The notes: generated from the letters alone by a model not told the origin. DNA of 64,000 bases from Mycoplana azooxidifex (GCF_014196765.1 NZ_JACIEE010000005.1:1-64000), one strand, 5' to 3'. Positions 1-8,759 are shown, counted from the stretch's first letter. Program-made: numbers and translations.

Positions 1-682
1 CATCTTATGGGTGGTGATAGTCATAATACCAACATTACTCCTACCCACTTAGCTAAGTGGGGGAGCATGTCCGGGCCTTTCGGGGGCCAATTCACGATCT
101 CCCAACAAGATCATCCTGCTCGATCCGAACTACGCCTGCGAGCACACGGGCGTAGACACGCACCCGACCGTCTCCGGTTATCGCCGGCTCGGCCGTTATT
201 GCGCGAAGGCGACTTTGGGGGCGGTCTACGGCGTAGACTACCGACCGATGCTGCCGCGGCGCTCCTGGATGCATGACGCGACACATTTCCGTGTCGAAGT
301 GGAGTTGCCGAAGGCCGCGGCCCTGGTCAAGGACACGAGCGACGCCCTTGTGCAAACCACGGGACTGGGGGCCGGTGCCGGCTTCCGAGCGTGGGACGCA
401 TCGGGCGAAGTGACGGTTACAGGTGCTGCGATCGCGGCGGATCATCCCGCTTCGAACGCCGCTTACTCGGGCACGATCGAACTGACCTTCAGCAGCGCGC
501 CCGACGAGGCATCGCTTAGGGTCGTCTATGCCACACGTGCCCCGGATGGTTCCGGCCCTGGGCAAGGCGGTCTAGGCGGCTCGGTCTTTGGCCCGCGCGG
601 CCTGTTCCGCGCCGACGACGGGGTATCCGTCCCCGGTCTGACGGCCCCTACTCATTCCTGGCTCCAGCCTTTCGAGGTCTAA
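1..682 (+). pseudogene. Broken phage tail/esterase gene (SGNH or sialate O-acetylesterase-like C-terminus), runs off left edge
   Basis: Reading frame 1 is open from the window edge (HLMGGDSHNTN...) to about base 100. Frame 2 then continues as NKIILLDPNY and a VDTHPTVSGYRRLGRY segment that looks like the last catalytic block of SGNH/sialate O-acetylesterase proteins. It stops at 682. Frame 2 has a TAG at 50-52 and no ATG or GTG start before a TTG at 215. The simplest reading is one gene with a one-base indel near 95-110, either real or a sequencing error. The next gene starts 2 nt downstream, so they are probably coupled. The phage tail or adsorption role is inferred from context only. Confidence 0.45.
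44..61. repeat. 18-bp perfect palindrome
   Basis: CCCACTTAGCTAAGTGGG is identical to its reverse complement. It lies inside the probable coding frame 1 of the first gene, so it may be coincidental. No second copy was noticed in the window. Confidence 0.5.
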
Positions 683-684
683 AC

Positions 685-1494
685 ATGGCAACCATGCGTT
701 ATCGCGCAGCAGTCGGCGCGACATTCACCGATACCGTCCCGTACACAGCGGCGGAGCTCGCCTTCTTCAACCACGACAAGACACGGCAGTGGTGGGAAGC
801 GGGCAAGGACAATGGCGATCTTATCGCGTCTACCGATCGCTGGCGTTGCCGGAAGTCCGATCGCGCCATGTGGGCCTATGCTGCGCTCAAGCCGCTGTCG
901 CTCGTCAACGGCGGCCCTGACGGAAAGCCTATTGTAAAGGGGAACGCCACCGGGCTTCCGCCGGACGGCTTGATGTCCGACACCGGGTCATTGGTGGTCA
1001 ACACCAGTTTCTGCCTGTGGGCGCTCGCAAAGGCCGGAACGAGCGCAGGGGCCGTGCTGATGTCCGCCATAGGGGACGGCGGCGGCGGGCTCGCGCTTCG
1101 CTTGCGCTCGGGCAATCTGGTCGAGGCCCGAGCAAGGGTCAACGATACGACGGCGTTCACGCGGATCAGCCAGACGCTGTCGTCGGCGGCGTATCACCTG
1201 GTGCAGTTGAACTACGATCACGCCGCAGGGCAGATCTCCGTCTGGGGCGATGGTGCGCTGCTGACAGGTGGCACTCCGTCCAATGGCTTGTTCAGTTACA
1301 CGCATTCCTTCGCGACGACGCGGGTTTCGGCTTTCGTGGAATACGACACGATCTATGGCGACCTTGATACCCCGGCGCGCAATCTCGAAATCGCATGCAT
1401 GGGGACGGCGACAGCCACGGCTGCAGATAGCAGCTGGCAGAGCGCATTGCTTGCGATGCTCGATGAGAAATACCCGTCACTGAACCTGCTGTAA
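685..1494 (+). CDS. Phage tail-fibre-like protein with a jelly-roll (LamG/concanavalin-like) pattern
   Basis: This 269-residue protein has no signal peptide. From about residue 95 it alternates short beta-strand-like segments (ALRLRSGNLVEAR, AAYHLVQLNYD, GQISVWGDGALLTGG) in the way of concanavalin A-like/LamG lectin folds. That is common in phage tail or host-range proteins. It follows the preceding broken gene after 2 nt and precedes a phage-type Dam gene. The tail assignment is inferred from fold pattern and context. No enzymatic motif is visible. Confidence 0.5.
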   Translation: MATMRYRAAVGATFTDTVPYTAAELAFFNHDKTRQWWEAGKDNGDLIASTDRWRCRKSDRAMWAYAALKPLSLVNGGPDGKPIVKGNATGLPPDGLMSDTGSLVVNTSFCLWALAKAGTSAGAVLMSAIGDGGGGLALRLRSGNLVEARARVNDTTAFTRISQTLSSAAYHLVQLNYDHAAGQISVWGDGALLTGGTPSNGLFSYTHSFATTRVSAFVEYDTIYGDLDTPARNLEIACMGTATATAADSSWQSALLAMLDEKYPSLNLL

Positions 1495-1677
1495 GGCTCT
1501 TTGAAGTCTTGCAGATGAAAGGATGCCGCACGGATATCACCGGGCGGCCGGGGCGTGGGGACGCCTCGGCGACGGGGATCAACCAGCAAGAAGAATCCCG
1601 TCCGACAGCAACAGTACTTAACTGCCGCACCCAGACCCTTTCGGGCGGGAAAGCTATTAGGTAGTGAGTTTTTAAAA

Positions 1678-2475
1678 ATGGTGAATTTGAAGCCGGTCTC
1701 GCCGGTCAATCCTGCCGCACCCTATATTGGCGGCAAACGCATTCTCTCGAAGACCATCATCCGCAAGATCAACGCCACACCGCATGACGGCTATGCCGAG
1801 CCCTTCGTCGGCATGGGCGGTGTCTTCCTTCGCCGCACGATGCAGCCACGCATGGAGGCGATCAACGACATCAGCGGCGACGTTGCGAACCTGTTTCGCA
1901 TCCTCCAGCGGCACTACCCGCAGTTCATGGAGACGCTGCGCTTCCAGATAACCAGCCGGCGTGAATACGAGCGCCTGGTCAAAACCGATCCGACCACGCT
2001 CACCGATCTGGAACGCGCAGCGCGCTTCCTCTACCTGCAGCGCTTGGCCTTCGGCGGGAAGGTCTCAGGCCGCAACTTCGGCGTCGATAAAATCAACGGC
2101 GGGCGCTTCAACCTCCTGAAGCTCGCCCCGTTGCTGGAAGACATCCATGAGCGACTTGCCGGCGTCGTGATCGAATGCTTGCCCTGGCAGGCCTTCATCG
2201 AGCGGTACGACCGTCCCGGCATGCTGTTCTATCTCGACCCGCCCTATTGGGGTAACGAGGGCGACTACGGCAGCAACGTCTTCGGCCGGCAGGAGTTCGC
2301 GGAGATGGCACAGGTGTTGAAGCGTCTGAAAGGCACGTTCATCGTGTCCTTGAACGCGGCTCAAGGCGTCTTCGAGACCTTCAAGGACTTTAACATTGAG
2401 GAAGTCGATTGCACCTATTCGGTGAGCGGCCAGGGTAAGAGCAAGGCGGTGAAGGAGGTGCTCATAATCCCGTAA
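1678..2475 (+). CDS. D12-class DNA adenine N6-methyltransferase (Dam), phage type
   Basis: The product transfers methyl from S-adenosylmethionine to adenine in DNA. The 265-residue protein shows the SAM-binding motif (AEPFVGMGG, about residues 39-47) and the catalytic DPPYW motif (about residues 184-188), in the order of the D12/alpha-class methylases (usual length 260-280). The ATG at 1678 follows AGGTAGTGAG. In-frame codons extend upstream to 1555 but do not look conserved. The TFKDFNIEEVDCTYSVSG tail is repeated as a fragment at 3651-3749. The context is a prophage end, where such orphan methylases often guard against host restriction. Confidence 0.88.
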   Translation: MVNLKPVSPVNPAAPYIGGKRILSKTIIRKINATPHDGYAEPFVGMGGVFLRRTMQPRMEAINDISGDVANLFRILQRHYPQFMETLRFQITSRREYERLVKTDPTTLTDLERAARFLYLQRLAFGGKVSGRNFGVDKINGGRFNLLKLAPLLEDIHERLAGVVIECLPWQAFIERYDRPGMLFYLDPPYWGNEGDYGSNVFGRQEFAEMAQVLKRLKGTFIVSLNAAQGVFETFKDFNIEEVDCTYSVSGQGKSKAVKEVLIIP

Positions 2476-2624
2476 GACTGAGCTAAGCCAAAAAGCGAGA
2501 TGGGTGACCTGATCTGTCTCCACACTATGGAAAACATAGGAAAGCGCGGGTAGCCCAGTCATCCCTCTTGACCGATCGATACTCGTCCCATGCAATCGTA
2601 TCCGAACACTGGAGGGAGAATGCT

Positions 2625-3623
2625 ATGGGATCTGATGAAATTGGAGCCTCATTGGGGCTATCGGAAAACAAAGTTTCGGTGAGCGTCAAAAGCCGTTGGC
2701 TGTCCGCATACGATCATTTTCTCGGCAGAAAGGTGGAGAAGAAGGGTCTCGAGACTGAAAGGGAAGTCACGACTCACAGAGTGGTAAACACTGCGTTGAA
2801 CGACGTTATCGCCAAAGCTGCCGCTGTCGCCGGTGACACAATCAATAGAGAGCTGAGCGAGAACCCCGAAGCAGCGCGGCGGATGCTTTCGGGTCTTGCT
2901 CGCGCCGTCCGAGGCGTTGATAACCTTGAGAGTGTTCTAAACTATGGCTTGGAGGATTTGTCCCATCGACAGATCCAGAACAACGCTGAAATGGACGTTA
3001 CGCTCAATGCTGATTTCCTAGAGAGGTTCGAATCTTACGCCGAGCGCGCGAGTACGGAGGAGGCCCGCCTGAAGTGGGGAAGTATTCTCTCCTCCGAAAT
3101 CCGGAACCCCGGGACCTTCTCCAACCGGGCAATGCGCGTCTTAGACGAAATTGATAAGAGTGATGCTGAACTATTTCAGCAGTTTTGCGCGCACCGACTC
3201 GGCGACAACGTGCCTCACTTACTAACGGCATTGACGTCGCACGAGCAAGTCCGTTTGGAACGGGCTGATCTTTTGATCTCGTCGGAACTCTCTTACTATC
3301 AAACTTTCAGGGAAGAAAAGCTGCAAGGAAAGAAGATCTGGTTTGCTAATTTCGGCGATTTCGGTCTCAGCATTCCATTTGACATAGATCTGCCGTTCAC
3401 CAAAAGACGTTTCGATGACAGCCCTCATTTTTTAGACCATGAGGGCGCGCCAAACTTCCGGATCTATTGGCTGTCCCCTGTGGGTCGTGCAGTCGCCTCT
3501 CTTATCGATGTGGACGAGCTGACAACCGCAGAGCGGTTCCGATCACTGATTGCGGCGCAAGTGGGTTCGGAAGAGGTTCACTTGCTCAGACGAAATTCAG
3601 CTGGGAACGTGTTTGTCTTGTGA
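2625..3623 (+). CDS. DUF2806-domain protein, cargo gene between Dam and a Dam remnant
   Basis: This 332-residue protein has unknown molecular function. The central part, about residues 130-190, carries the DUF2806 pattern: ERFESYAERASTEEARLKWG followed by ILSSEIRNPGTFS. The N-terminal third is a long helical segment and the C-terminus has a separate alpha/beta part (GRAVASLIDVDELTTAERFR). The ATG at 2625 is preceded by GGAGGGAGA at 2611-2619, a strong Shine-Dalgarno that decides this start over codons from 2568. It looks less GC-rich than its neighbours. It sits directly before a leftover Dam C-terminus, so it probably arrived as a module. A phage-defence or lysogeny role is a guess from location only. 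Confidence 0.75.
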   Translation: MGSDEIGASLGLSENKVSVSVKSRWLSAYDHFLGRKVEKKGLETEREVTTHRVVNTALNDVIAKAAAVAGDTINRELSENPEAARRMLSGLARAVRGVDNLESVLNYGLEDLSHRQIQNNAEMDVTLNADFLERFESYAERASTEEARLKWGSILSSEIRNPGTFSNRAMRVLDEIDKSDAELFQQFCAHRLGDNVPHLLTALTSHEQVRLERADLLISSELSYYQTFREEKLQGKKIWFANFGDFGLSIPFDIDLPFTKRRFDDSPHFLDHEGAPNFRIYWLSPVGRAVASLIDVDELTTAERFRSLIAAQVGSEEVHLLRRNSAGNVFVL

Positions 3624-3650
3624 TCGCGGCGTGGGACGTCGTCGGATGGG

Positions 3651-3749
3651 ACCTTCAAGGAATTCAGGATCGAGGAAGTCGACTGCACCTATTCGGTCAG
3701 CGGCCGCGGTCAGAGCAAGGCGGTGAAGGTGGTTTTGATCTCCGCTTGA
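3651..3749 (+). pseudogene. C-terminal remnant of a second Dam methylase
   Basis: In frame, this stretch encodes TFKEFRIEEVDCTYSVSGRG and 12 more residues up to a TGA, closely matching the last 33 codons of the Dam gene that ends at 2475. There is no start codon and no homology upstream of 3651. It is therefore the tail of a lost Dam copy left behind when the DUF2806 segment was inserted or swapped in. Confidence 0.8.
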
Positions 3750-3772
3750 TCGAGGAGCCCAGACAGAGAGAA

Positions 3773-3793
3773 GCCCCGCTGGGGGAGCGGGGC
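3773..3793. terminator. Hairpin after the Dam remnant
   Basis: GCCCCGCT, loop GGGGG, AGCGGGGC: an 8-bp perfect stem 24 nt after the Dam-remnant stop. There is no T-run after it, so it may be a factor-dependent or bidirectional stop. Confidence 0.45.
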
Positions 3794-4065
3794 CCTGTCT
3801 CACCAACTTGTCGCAAGGCGTTGCCAGCGTCTCCCGAGTGCAACATGCCGGCGTGTCTTCAGTTTACCTTTTTCCGCGTCTAGGCTCTACCGCGCGGCGG
3901 TTGTCCTAGGCGTTCAAGGGTCTGCAGATAGTTCGGCCACCCGCCCTGATGTGTTGTGATGCCGCCTTTGGCCGGCAGCGACAGTCCTCGAAACGCTCGC
4001 ATCCTCGGTACATGCTGACCGTGCTGCATATGCGACAGGGCGGATTTCGCCCTAGGGAGTGCACT

Positions 4066-4365
4066 ATGTTTCCAATTGGCAAACCCTCAAACTATGGCGC
4101 CAACGAGCAAGGCAACTTCACGCCTGAGGGACTTCAAGAGGTTCAAGACGTCTTCGATGCGCTGTTAGAGGAGTGCGGATTGCCTCCGGGATCCGAGGAG
4201 GCCACGCGCATGGCCAAGGCGGTGTTCCACTTTTACCAGAGTGGGCAGAGCAACCCGACGGTTATTCGGGAGATGCTCGCACCGGCGTTCAGACGGCCTG
4301 GACGGGTCCGGGGGAAGTACGGCCGAAAGAGCAAAGCGCGCCGGGGCCTGTCGGGGAGATTTTGA
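4066..4365 (+). CDS. Small prophage-end protein of unknown function
   Basis: The 99-residue product starts MFPIGKPSNYGANEQGNF and ends in a very basic tail (GRVRGKYGRKSKARRG). I do not recognise a family. The ATG at 4066 follows AGGGAG, which supports this start over an upstream in-frame ATG at 3949. The middle (LQEVQDVFDALLEECGLPPG, then ATRMAKAVFHFYQSG) is predicted helical and resembles small regulatory proteins in rhizobial prophages, but no function can be read from it. It is the last gene before tRNA-Met. Confidence 0.55.
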   Translation: MFPIGKPSNYGANEQGNFTPEGLQEVQDVFDALLEECGLPPGSEEATRMAKAVFHFYQSGQSNPTVIREMLAPAFRRPGRVRGKYGRKSKARRGLSGRF

Positions 4366-4555
4366 CACCTGTTCCGGAATTTCCATTTTTCCGGTTTCTG
4401 CTGTCAAAATTCCGGATTTTCGCGTCCGGCTACAGCGGCTTTGAGAACTATTGAAAACTGTGACTGCGCCTTACTCTGGGAGGAGCTACAGGTGAGTGAA
4501 TTCAATTTTGTAGAAACCGTCCCAGAAGACCGCATCGGTTTGAATCGACCGAAAC

Positions 4556-4632
4556 TGGTAGCGGAGGAGGGATTCGAACCCCCGACACAAGGATTATGAT
4601 TCCTCTGCTCTAACCTACTGAGCTACTCCGCC
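4556..4632 (-). tRNA. tRNA-Met (anticodon CAT), elongator type, CCA encoded
   Basis: The reverse complement folds as a standard cloverleaf. The acceptor stem is GGCGGAG/CTCCGCT with a G-U first pair, the D arm is GCTC/GAGC, the anticodon stem is GAGGA/TCCTT with loop ATCATAA, and the T arm carries TTCGAAT. The CCA end is encoded at 4556-4558. The sequence resembles rhizobial elongator Met tRNA more than tRNA-Ile2 (also CAT) or initiator tRNA. The 3' end points at the phage-like genes at 1-4365, consistent with use as an integration site. Confidence 0.93.
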
Positions 4633-4767
4633 GCCGGGCGAAACGGGAAACTTTGCTTGCGTTTTCCGTTCGGGACGGGCGGCTTATAGGGTGCCTGTCC
4701 CCAAAGTGTCAAGCACCGTGTCCGGCAAAAGTGCGCGCCTGCGCAGCGGCTTGTGAATTGGCCCGCC

Positions 4768-5973
4768 TCAGGCCGCGACCGGGCTGGACAGGATGCGCTT
4801 CAGCGCCGCTTCGGCAGAGGATTCGCGCTCCGAACGGGCGATGAAGCCGCCGCCGTAGACGCGCGCGTCCTCGCCCTCGCCCGAATAGAGCGCGCAGGCC
4901 TGGCCCGGGGCGACGCCGGCCTCGCCCTCTTCCAGCTCCACGTAGAGGCCACCGTCGTCCCGATGCAGCATCGCCGGGCGCGGCGGGCGGGTCGAGCGCA
5001 CCTTGGCAAAGCAGGAAAAGCCGTCGGCTGCGACGGCCATGAGCTCGCCGTCGCCGAGCCAGTTGACGTCGCGCAGATAGAGCCGGCGCGTCTCCAGCGC
5101 CTCCTTCGGGCCGACGATGACCCGGCGCGAGCGCGCGTCGAGATAGACGACATAGAGCGGCTCGCCGGTGGCAATGCCGATGCCGCGCCGTTGGCCGATC
5201 GTATAGTGCAGGATGCCCTCGTGCCGGCCGAGCACGCGGCCGTCGATATGGACGATGTCGCCGCTAAGCGCCGCATTCGGCTTCAGCTTGGCGACGATGT
5301 CGGAATACTTGCCCTGCGGGACGAAACAGATGTCCTGGCTGTCGGCCTTCTTGGCGACGACGAGGCCCATCTCCGCGGCGAGCGCGCGCGTCTCGGCCTT
5401 GGACAGGTGGCCGAGCGGGAAGCGCAGGTAGTCGATCTGCTCCTGCGTGGTGGCGAAGAGGAAATAGCTCTGGTCGCGCTCGGCATCGACCGGGCGATAG
5501 AGCGCACGTCGCGCAGGATCCCGCGATGTCGGATTGGGCCGCGAGCGAATGTAATGGCCGGTCGCCAGCGCATCGGCCCCGAGCTCCTTCGCGGTGGCGA
5601 GGAGATCGGCGAACTTGACCGTCTGGTTGCAGGCGACGCAGGGGATCGGCGTCTCGCCGGCGATGTAGCTCTCGGCAAACGGGTTGATCACCGTCTCCCG
5701 GAACCGCTTCTCATAGTCGAGCACGTAGTGGGGAATGCCGAGCGTCTCGCAGACGCGGCGCGCATCCTCGATGTCCTGGCCGGCGCAGCACGAACCGGCG
5801 CGGTGAACGGCCGCGCCGTGGTCATAGAGCTGCAGCGTGATGCCGAGAACGTCGTAGCCCTCGCGCTTGAGCAGGCCGGCGACGACGGACGAATCCACCC
5901 CGCCCGACATGGCGACGACGACGCGCGTATCTTCTGGCTTCCTGTCGAAATCGAGACTGTTCACGCTGTCCAT
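4768..5973 (-). CDS. mnmA: tRNA-specific 2-thiouridylase MnmA
   Basis: MnmA puts sulfur on U34 of the wobble position in tRNA-Lys, -Glu and -Gln, using ATP and a persulfide relay. The 401-residue protein shows the PP-loop SGGVDSS near residue 24. The two catalytic cysteines lie in [11 protein letters not shown] and [10 protein letters not shown], and the C-terminal beta-barrel is present. Length is slightly above the usual 360-390 because of a short N-terminal extension. It is a single gene, with tRNA-Met 135 nt downstream on the same strand. Confidence 0.95.
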   Translation of the reverse strand: MDSVNSLDFDRKPEDTRVVVAMSGGVDSSVVAGLLKREGYDVLGITLQLYDHGAAVHRAGSCCAGQDIEDARRVCETLGIPHYVLDYEKRFRETVINPFAESYIAGETPIPCVACNQTVKFADLLATAKELGADALATGHYIRSRPNPTSRDPARRALYRPVDAERDQSYFLFATTQEQIDYLRFPLGHLSKAETRALAAEMGLVVAKKADSQDICFVPQGKYSDIVAKLKPNAALSGDIVHIDGRVLGRHEGILHYTIGQRRGIGIATGEPLYVVYLDARSRRVIVGPKEALETRRLYLRDVNWLGDGELMAVAADGFSCFAKVRSTRPPRPAMLHRDDGGLYVELEEGEAGVAPGQACALYSGEGEDARVYGGGFIARSERESSAEAALKRILSSPVAA

Positions 5974-6195
5974 CCGGGGTTGTCCAAGGGGTCATGCCGG
6001 GACGCTCAAAAGGCGATCGCTTGCGGCCTACCCTGCCCGCCTGCGGGCACTTGCCGGCGACATATAGAAACTTGCGCCGCCGGGGGCAAGAGAAGGCTTG
6101 ATTTCGATCGCTCCGGCGGCGCGCGGCAGCGTGATGCGGGGCCTGTGGAAGACAGCTCCGGGCGTCTTCTCGGCGTTGCCCCAGACCAGGTCAGA

Positions 6196-6942
6196 TCAGA
6201 TCAGCTTCATCCGCATTGCGGACGCAATTGCCTGCATCCGGTTGACCGCACCCAGCTTCTTTGCCGCCGACTTGAAATAGCTTGAGACGGTGTAGGCGGA
6301 GATGCCGAGGATGATGGCAATCTCGTCACTGCTCTTGCCCGCGGCGGCCCACCGCAGGCATTCGATCTCGCGGCCCGACAGCTTGTCCTTCACGGCGGGA
6401 TGGCGGACGAAGGTCTGCTCCAGGCACGCAAACAGCTGTACGGCGGTGAAATAGAGCTGCGCCAGATCGTCCTGGCCGCGCGGCGCCTTCTTGCCGGAAA
6501 AGACCATGGCGAAAGGCTCGCCGGCCGTGGCATGCAGCAGGAACGCCAGCGACACGGCAAGCTCGTGCCGGCCGGCGAGCGCGGCTGCGGCGTCCGCCGC
6601 CGGGCCCGGCTCCTTCGGCGCCATCAGCGAGTGGTCGCCGAGGAAAGGGCGCTTGGTCTGCGCCACCTCGGCCACCAGCCGGCTCGTGTGATAGATGCCG
6701 AGGCCGTCATAGCCGTGTACCAGCTCGGCCGGCCAGCTGCTGATCACGAGGCGTTCGGAAAATCGCCGGCGGTCTCCGTCGGGCAGGCGGGCCACCAGGA
6801 AATGGCTGAACCCGAAATGGCTGGCGCAGCGTCGCAGCAGTTGAAGGACCTCGTATTCGGTCCTGACGTCCTCCAGCTGCGCACCCGCAAGGAAGGCGGG
6901 CGACCACTGCGGAAATGTTGTTACCTCGTCAGGCTGTCGCAT
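6196..6942 (-). CDS. LuxR-family regulator with autoinducer-binding-like domain
   Basis: The 248-residue protein has an N-terminal ligand-binding domain of the LuxR quorum-sensing type (about residues 25-165). A C-terminal LuxR helix-turn-helix follows, LSGREIECLRWAAAGKSSDE at about 188-207 and ending at the stop. I chose the ATG at 6942 because the codons upstream to 7206 show no conserved pattern and this start gives the normal family length. No synthase gene is visible nearby, so it may be a LuxR solo. It is divergent from sciP across a 426-nt control region. Confidence 0.8.
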   Translation of the reverse strand: MRQPDEVTTFPQWSPAFLAGAQLEDVRTEYEVLQLLRRCASHFGFSHFLVARLPDGDRRRFSERLVISSWPAELVHGYDGLGIYHTSRLVAEVAQTKRPFLGDHSLMAPKEPGPAADAAAALAGRHELAVSLAFLLHATAGEPFAMVFSGKKAPRGQDDLAQLYFTAVQLFACLEQTFVRHPAVKDKLSGREIECLRWAAAGKSSDEIAIILGISAYTVSSYFKSAAKKLGAVNRMQAIASAMRMKLI

Positions 6943-7301
6943 CTCGTGTTTCCAATTGCCACCGCGGTCACAAAGCCGCCTCGACCGCTGCCCGGCCGCA
7001 GCCGATGCGTGCGCGGTATCAATCATATGCATGGAAGACTGTGCATTCCCCGAAGACGAAGACACGGATCGACACGACGCATGCATATTTTGCAAGGGCT
7101 CTGTGGTCGGATCGAACGGATACCACCCCTGCCTTGCGCGGGGTCTACCAGAAGCAGCAGGAAAATGAAAATAGTCAATTCTCATGGCTGCCCTGCATCC
7201 GCGCACCGCCGGCGGCGATGCGGGCCTGTCCTTCGGGTATGTGCCCGAAGCACCTCCGCTACGATGACCGCTCCAATTCTTAGCAAATTGTTACAATGTG
7301 C

Positions 7302-7316
7302 TTAGGCAAATTTTAA
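7302..7316 (+). promoter_or_regulatory. CtrA-box-like site before sciP
   Basis: TTAG-N7-TTAA matches the CtrA half-site pair TTAA-N7-TTAA at seven of eight positions and lies 53 nt before the sciP ATG. In Caulobacter sciP is activated by CtrA. The rest of the 6943-7368 spacer shows only GANTC sites at 7330-7334 and 7362-7366, the latter ending 2 nt before the sciP start. Confidence 0.55.
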
Positions 7317-7368
7317 ATGTGGCGAACTAGAGTCGGTCCATATGGTCTTGTGTGTAGTAGAGAGTCCT

Positions 7369-7644
7369 ATGACCGAATTGATACGACCCCGCGTAAAGTA
7401 TGTCATCGGCCCCGATGGCAGCCCGCTGACGATCGCCGACCTGCCGCCCGCGAACACGCGGCGCTGGGTGATCCGCCGGAAGGCTGAAGTGGTCGCCGCT
7501 GTCCGCGGTGGCTTGCTGAGCCTCGAGGAAGCCTGCGACCGCTATACGCTGACGGTCGAAGAATTCCTGTCCTGGCAGTCCTCGATCAACGATCACGGCC
7601 TGGCCGGCCTGCGCACCACGCGCATCCAGCAATACAGACACTGA
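7369..7644 (+). CDS. sciP: CtrA inhibitor SciP (DUF1153)
   Basis: SciP is a small helix-turn-helix protein that binds DNA-bound CtrA and blocks RNA polymerase recruitment in early cell-cycle phases (known from Caulobacter). This copy has 91 residues, close to the Caulobacter protein. It carries the family pattern YVIGPDGSPLTIADLPP followed by TRRWVIRRKAEVVAAVRGG. The ATG at 7369 is preferred over codons from 7342, which add nine non-conserved residues. A CtrA-type box lies 53 nt upstream. Confidence 0.9.
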   Translation: MTELIRPRVKYVIGPDGSPLTIADLPPANTRRWVIRRKAEVVAAVRGGLLSLEEACDRYTLTVEEFLSWQSSINDHGLAGLRTTRIQQYRH

Positions 7645-7683
7645 TCCGCCTTTACCGGCAATGAGACTACCCTGCGGCCGCAC

Positions 7684-8136
7684 TCAATGCGGCCGCAGCC
7701 GCATTTGCAGGATCCCCGTCATGATGGCCGAGGCTGCATAGAACCAGAGCCCCGGCTGCGTGAACGCCGCGGCCACGCCGGTAGTCTTGGCCGAAAAGAT
7801 CACGAGCGCCACCAGCACGACATCCATCATCGACCAGCGGGACAGAAGCGGCAGCAGGCGGGCAAGCAGCCGGTCGCGCGCCGCGTTCCCCGGAGGCGTC
7901 GTCGCCTCGAAGGCGACCCCGATCAGCTTGACCACCGGGAAGACCACCGACAGCAGGCCGACGAGCACGGCGAGCATCCGGTTTTCCTGCAACCAGAGCG
8001 AAGCGATGATGCCGAGCAGCGAGGGTGCCTCGGTGAAGAAATAGAGCTTCTCGAACAGCACCAGCGGCAAAACCATCCCGAATCCGAGCGATACGGCGGA
8101 GAGGACAAGGAGTGCGGGAACGACCAGTGCAGCCAT
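7684..8136 (-). CDS. PqiA-family (paraquat-inducible protein A) inner-membrane protein, single-domain form
   Basis: The 150-residue protein is mostly hydrophobic, with about four membrane segments. It carries the PqiA pattern (GFGMVLPLVLFEK, then SRWSMMDVVLVALVIF). Full-length PqiA has two such domains and this is one, a form common in rhizobia. PqiA-type proteins accompany MCE lipid-transport systems, but no pqiB/mce gene is visible here. It is convergent with sciP. Confidence 0.8.
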   Translation of the reverse strand: MAALVVPALLVLSAVSLGFGMVLPLVLFEKLYFFTEAPSLLGIIASLWLQENRMLAVLVGLLSVVFPVVKLIGVAFEATTPPGNAARDRLLARLLPLLSRWSMMDVVLVALVIFSAKTTGVAAAFTQPGLWFYAASAIMTGILQMRLRPH

Positions 8137-8320
8137 GCGTTGCCTCGTTTCGGTTCACGCATCCATAGCATCGCCCGCCCGTCCGTACAGCCGCCGAAGG
8201 CGGCAGCCTCCGGATGAAGGTTTGCGCGCCAACAGATTTTTCGGACGAAAGGCTTTGAGCGGCGGCGGAAAGGTCCTACTTCCTCTTCAGATCGTAGGCA
8301 CGACCGGAGAAGGAACGAAG

Positions 8321-8611
8321 ATGGCAGACATGGACATTCTGGGCGCAGAGAACGGCTCGCACGGGCGCTACTCCGTCACCGTCGACGGCCACGAGGCGGA
8401 GATGACCTATTCCCGCGCCTCGCCGCATCTCGTCATCGTCGACCACACCGCCGTTCCCGACGCGCTGCGGGGACGCGGGGTCGGCCAGGCGCTCGCCCTT
8501 CACGCCGTGGAACAGGCGCGCGCCGGCGGCTGGAAGATCATCCCGCTCTGCCCGTTCATGCGCGCCCAGGCCGTGCGGCACCCGGAATGGAACGACGTCG
8601 TCAACGTCTGA
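8321..8611 (+). CDS. GNAT-family N-acetyltransferase, YjdJ/Gtn_acetyltr_3 type
   Basis: This short 96-residue acetyltransferase-like protein has the acetyl-CoA loop RGRGVGQAL and the family ending CPFMRAQAVRHPEWNDVV. The ATG at 8321 follows GAAGGAACGAAG. Members of this small GNAT class have no firmly known substrate. It stands alone and ends at a strong hairpin shared with the convergent fliJ gene. Confidence 0.85.
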   Translation: MADMDILGAENGSHGRYSVTVDGHEAEMTYSRASPHLVIVDHTAVPDALRGRGVGQALALHAVEQARAGGWKIIPLCPFMRAQAVRHPEWNDVVNV

Positions 8612-8642
8612 CGACGCGCCCTCCGGAGCGAAGACGCAAAAG

Positions 8643-8686
8643 AAGAGCCCTCATGACCGGCCGATATCGCGGTCATGAGGGCTCTT
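8643..8686. terminator. Bidirectional hairpin between GNAT gene and fliJ
   Basis: A 17-bp perfect stem (8643-8659 with 8670-8686) and a 10-nt loop lie between two convergent genes. The ends AAGAG/CTCTT could act as a weak T-run in both directions. Confidence 0.8.
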
Positions 8687-8759
8687 CCTGCAAGCGGCAT
8701 CGCCGGCGCTCAAGGCGCGGCGTCCATCCTGTGTTCCGGCCCCTGCGTTCCGGCGCCAG

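Noticed and set aside
4492-4599. Short GTG-started frame ending in EEGFEPPTQGL
   Set aside because: The ending is the translated complement of tRNA-Met, a well-known false protein, despite a GGGAGGAG-like sequence before it.
4753-6285. Long plus-strand open frame of 510 codons
   Set aside because: It lies antisense to mnmA, which has clear motifs; the frame is open only because of high-GC codon bias.
7684-8158. Alternative frame of 163 codons overlapping the PqiA-like gene
   Set aside because: It is a shifted reading of the same strand; only the 150-residue frame has the PqiA pattern and hydrophobic helices.
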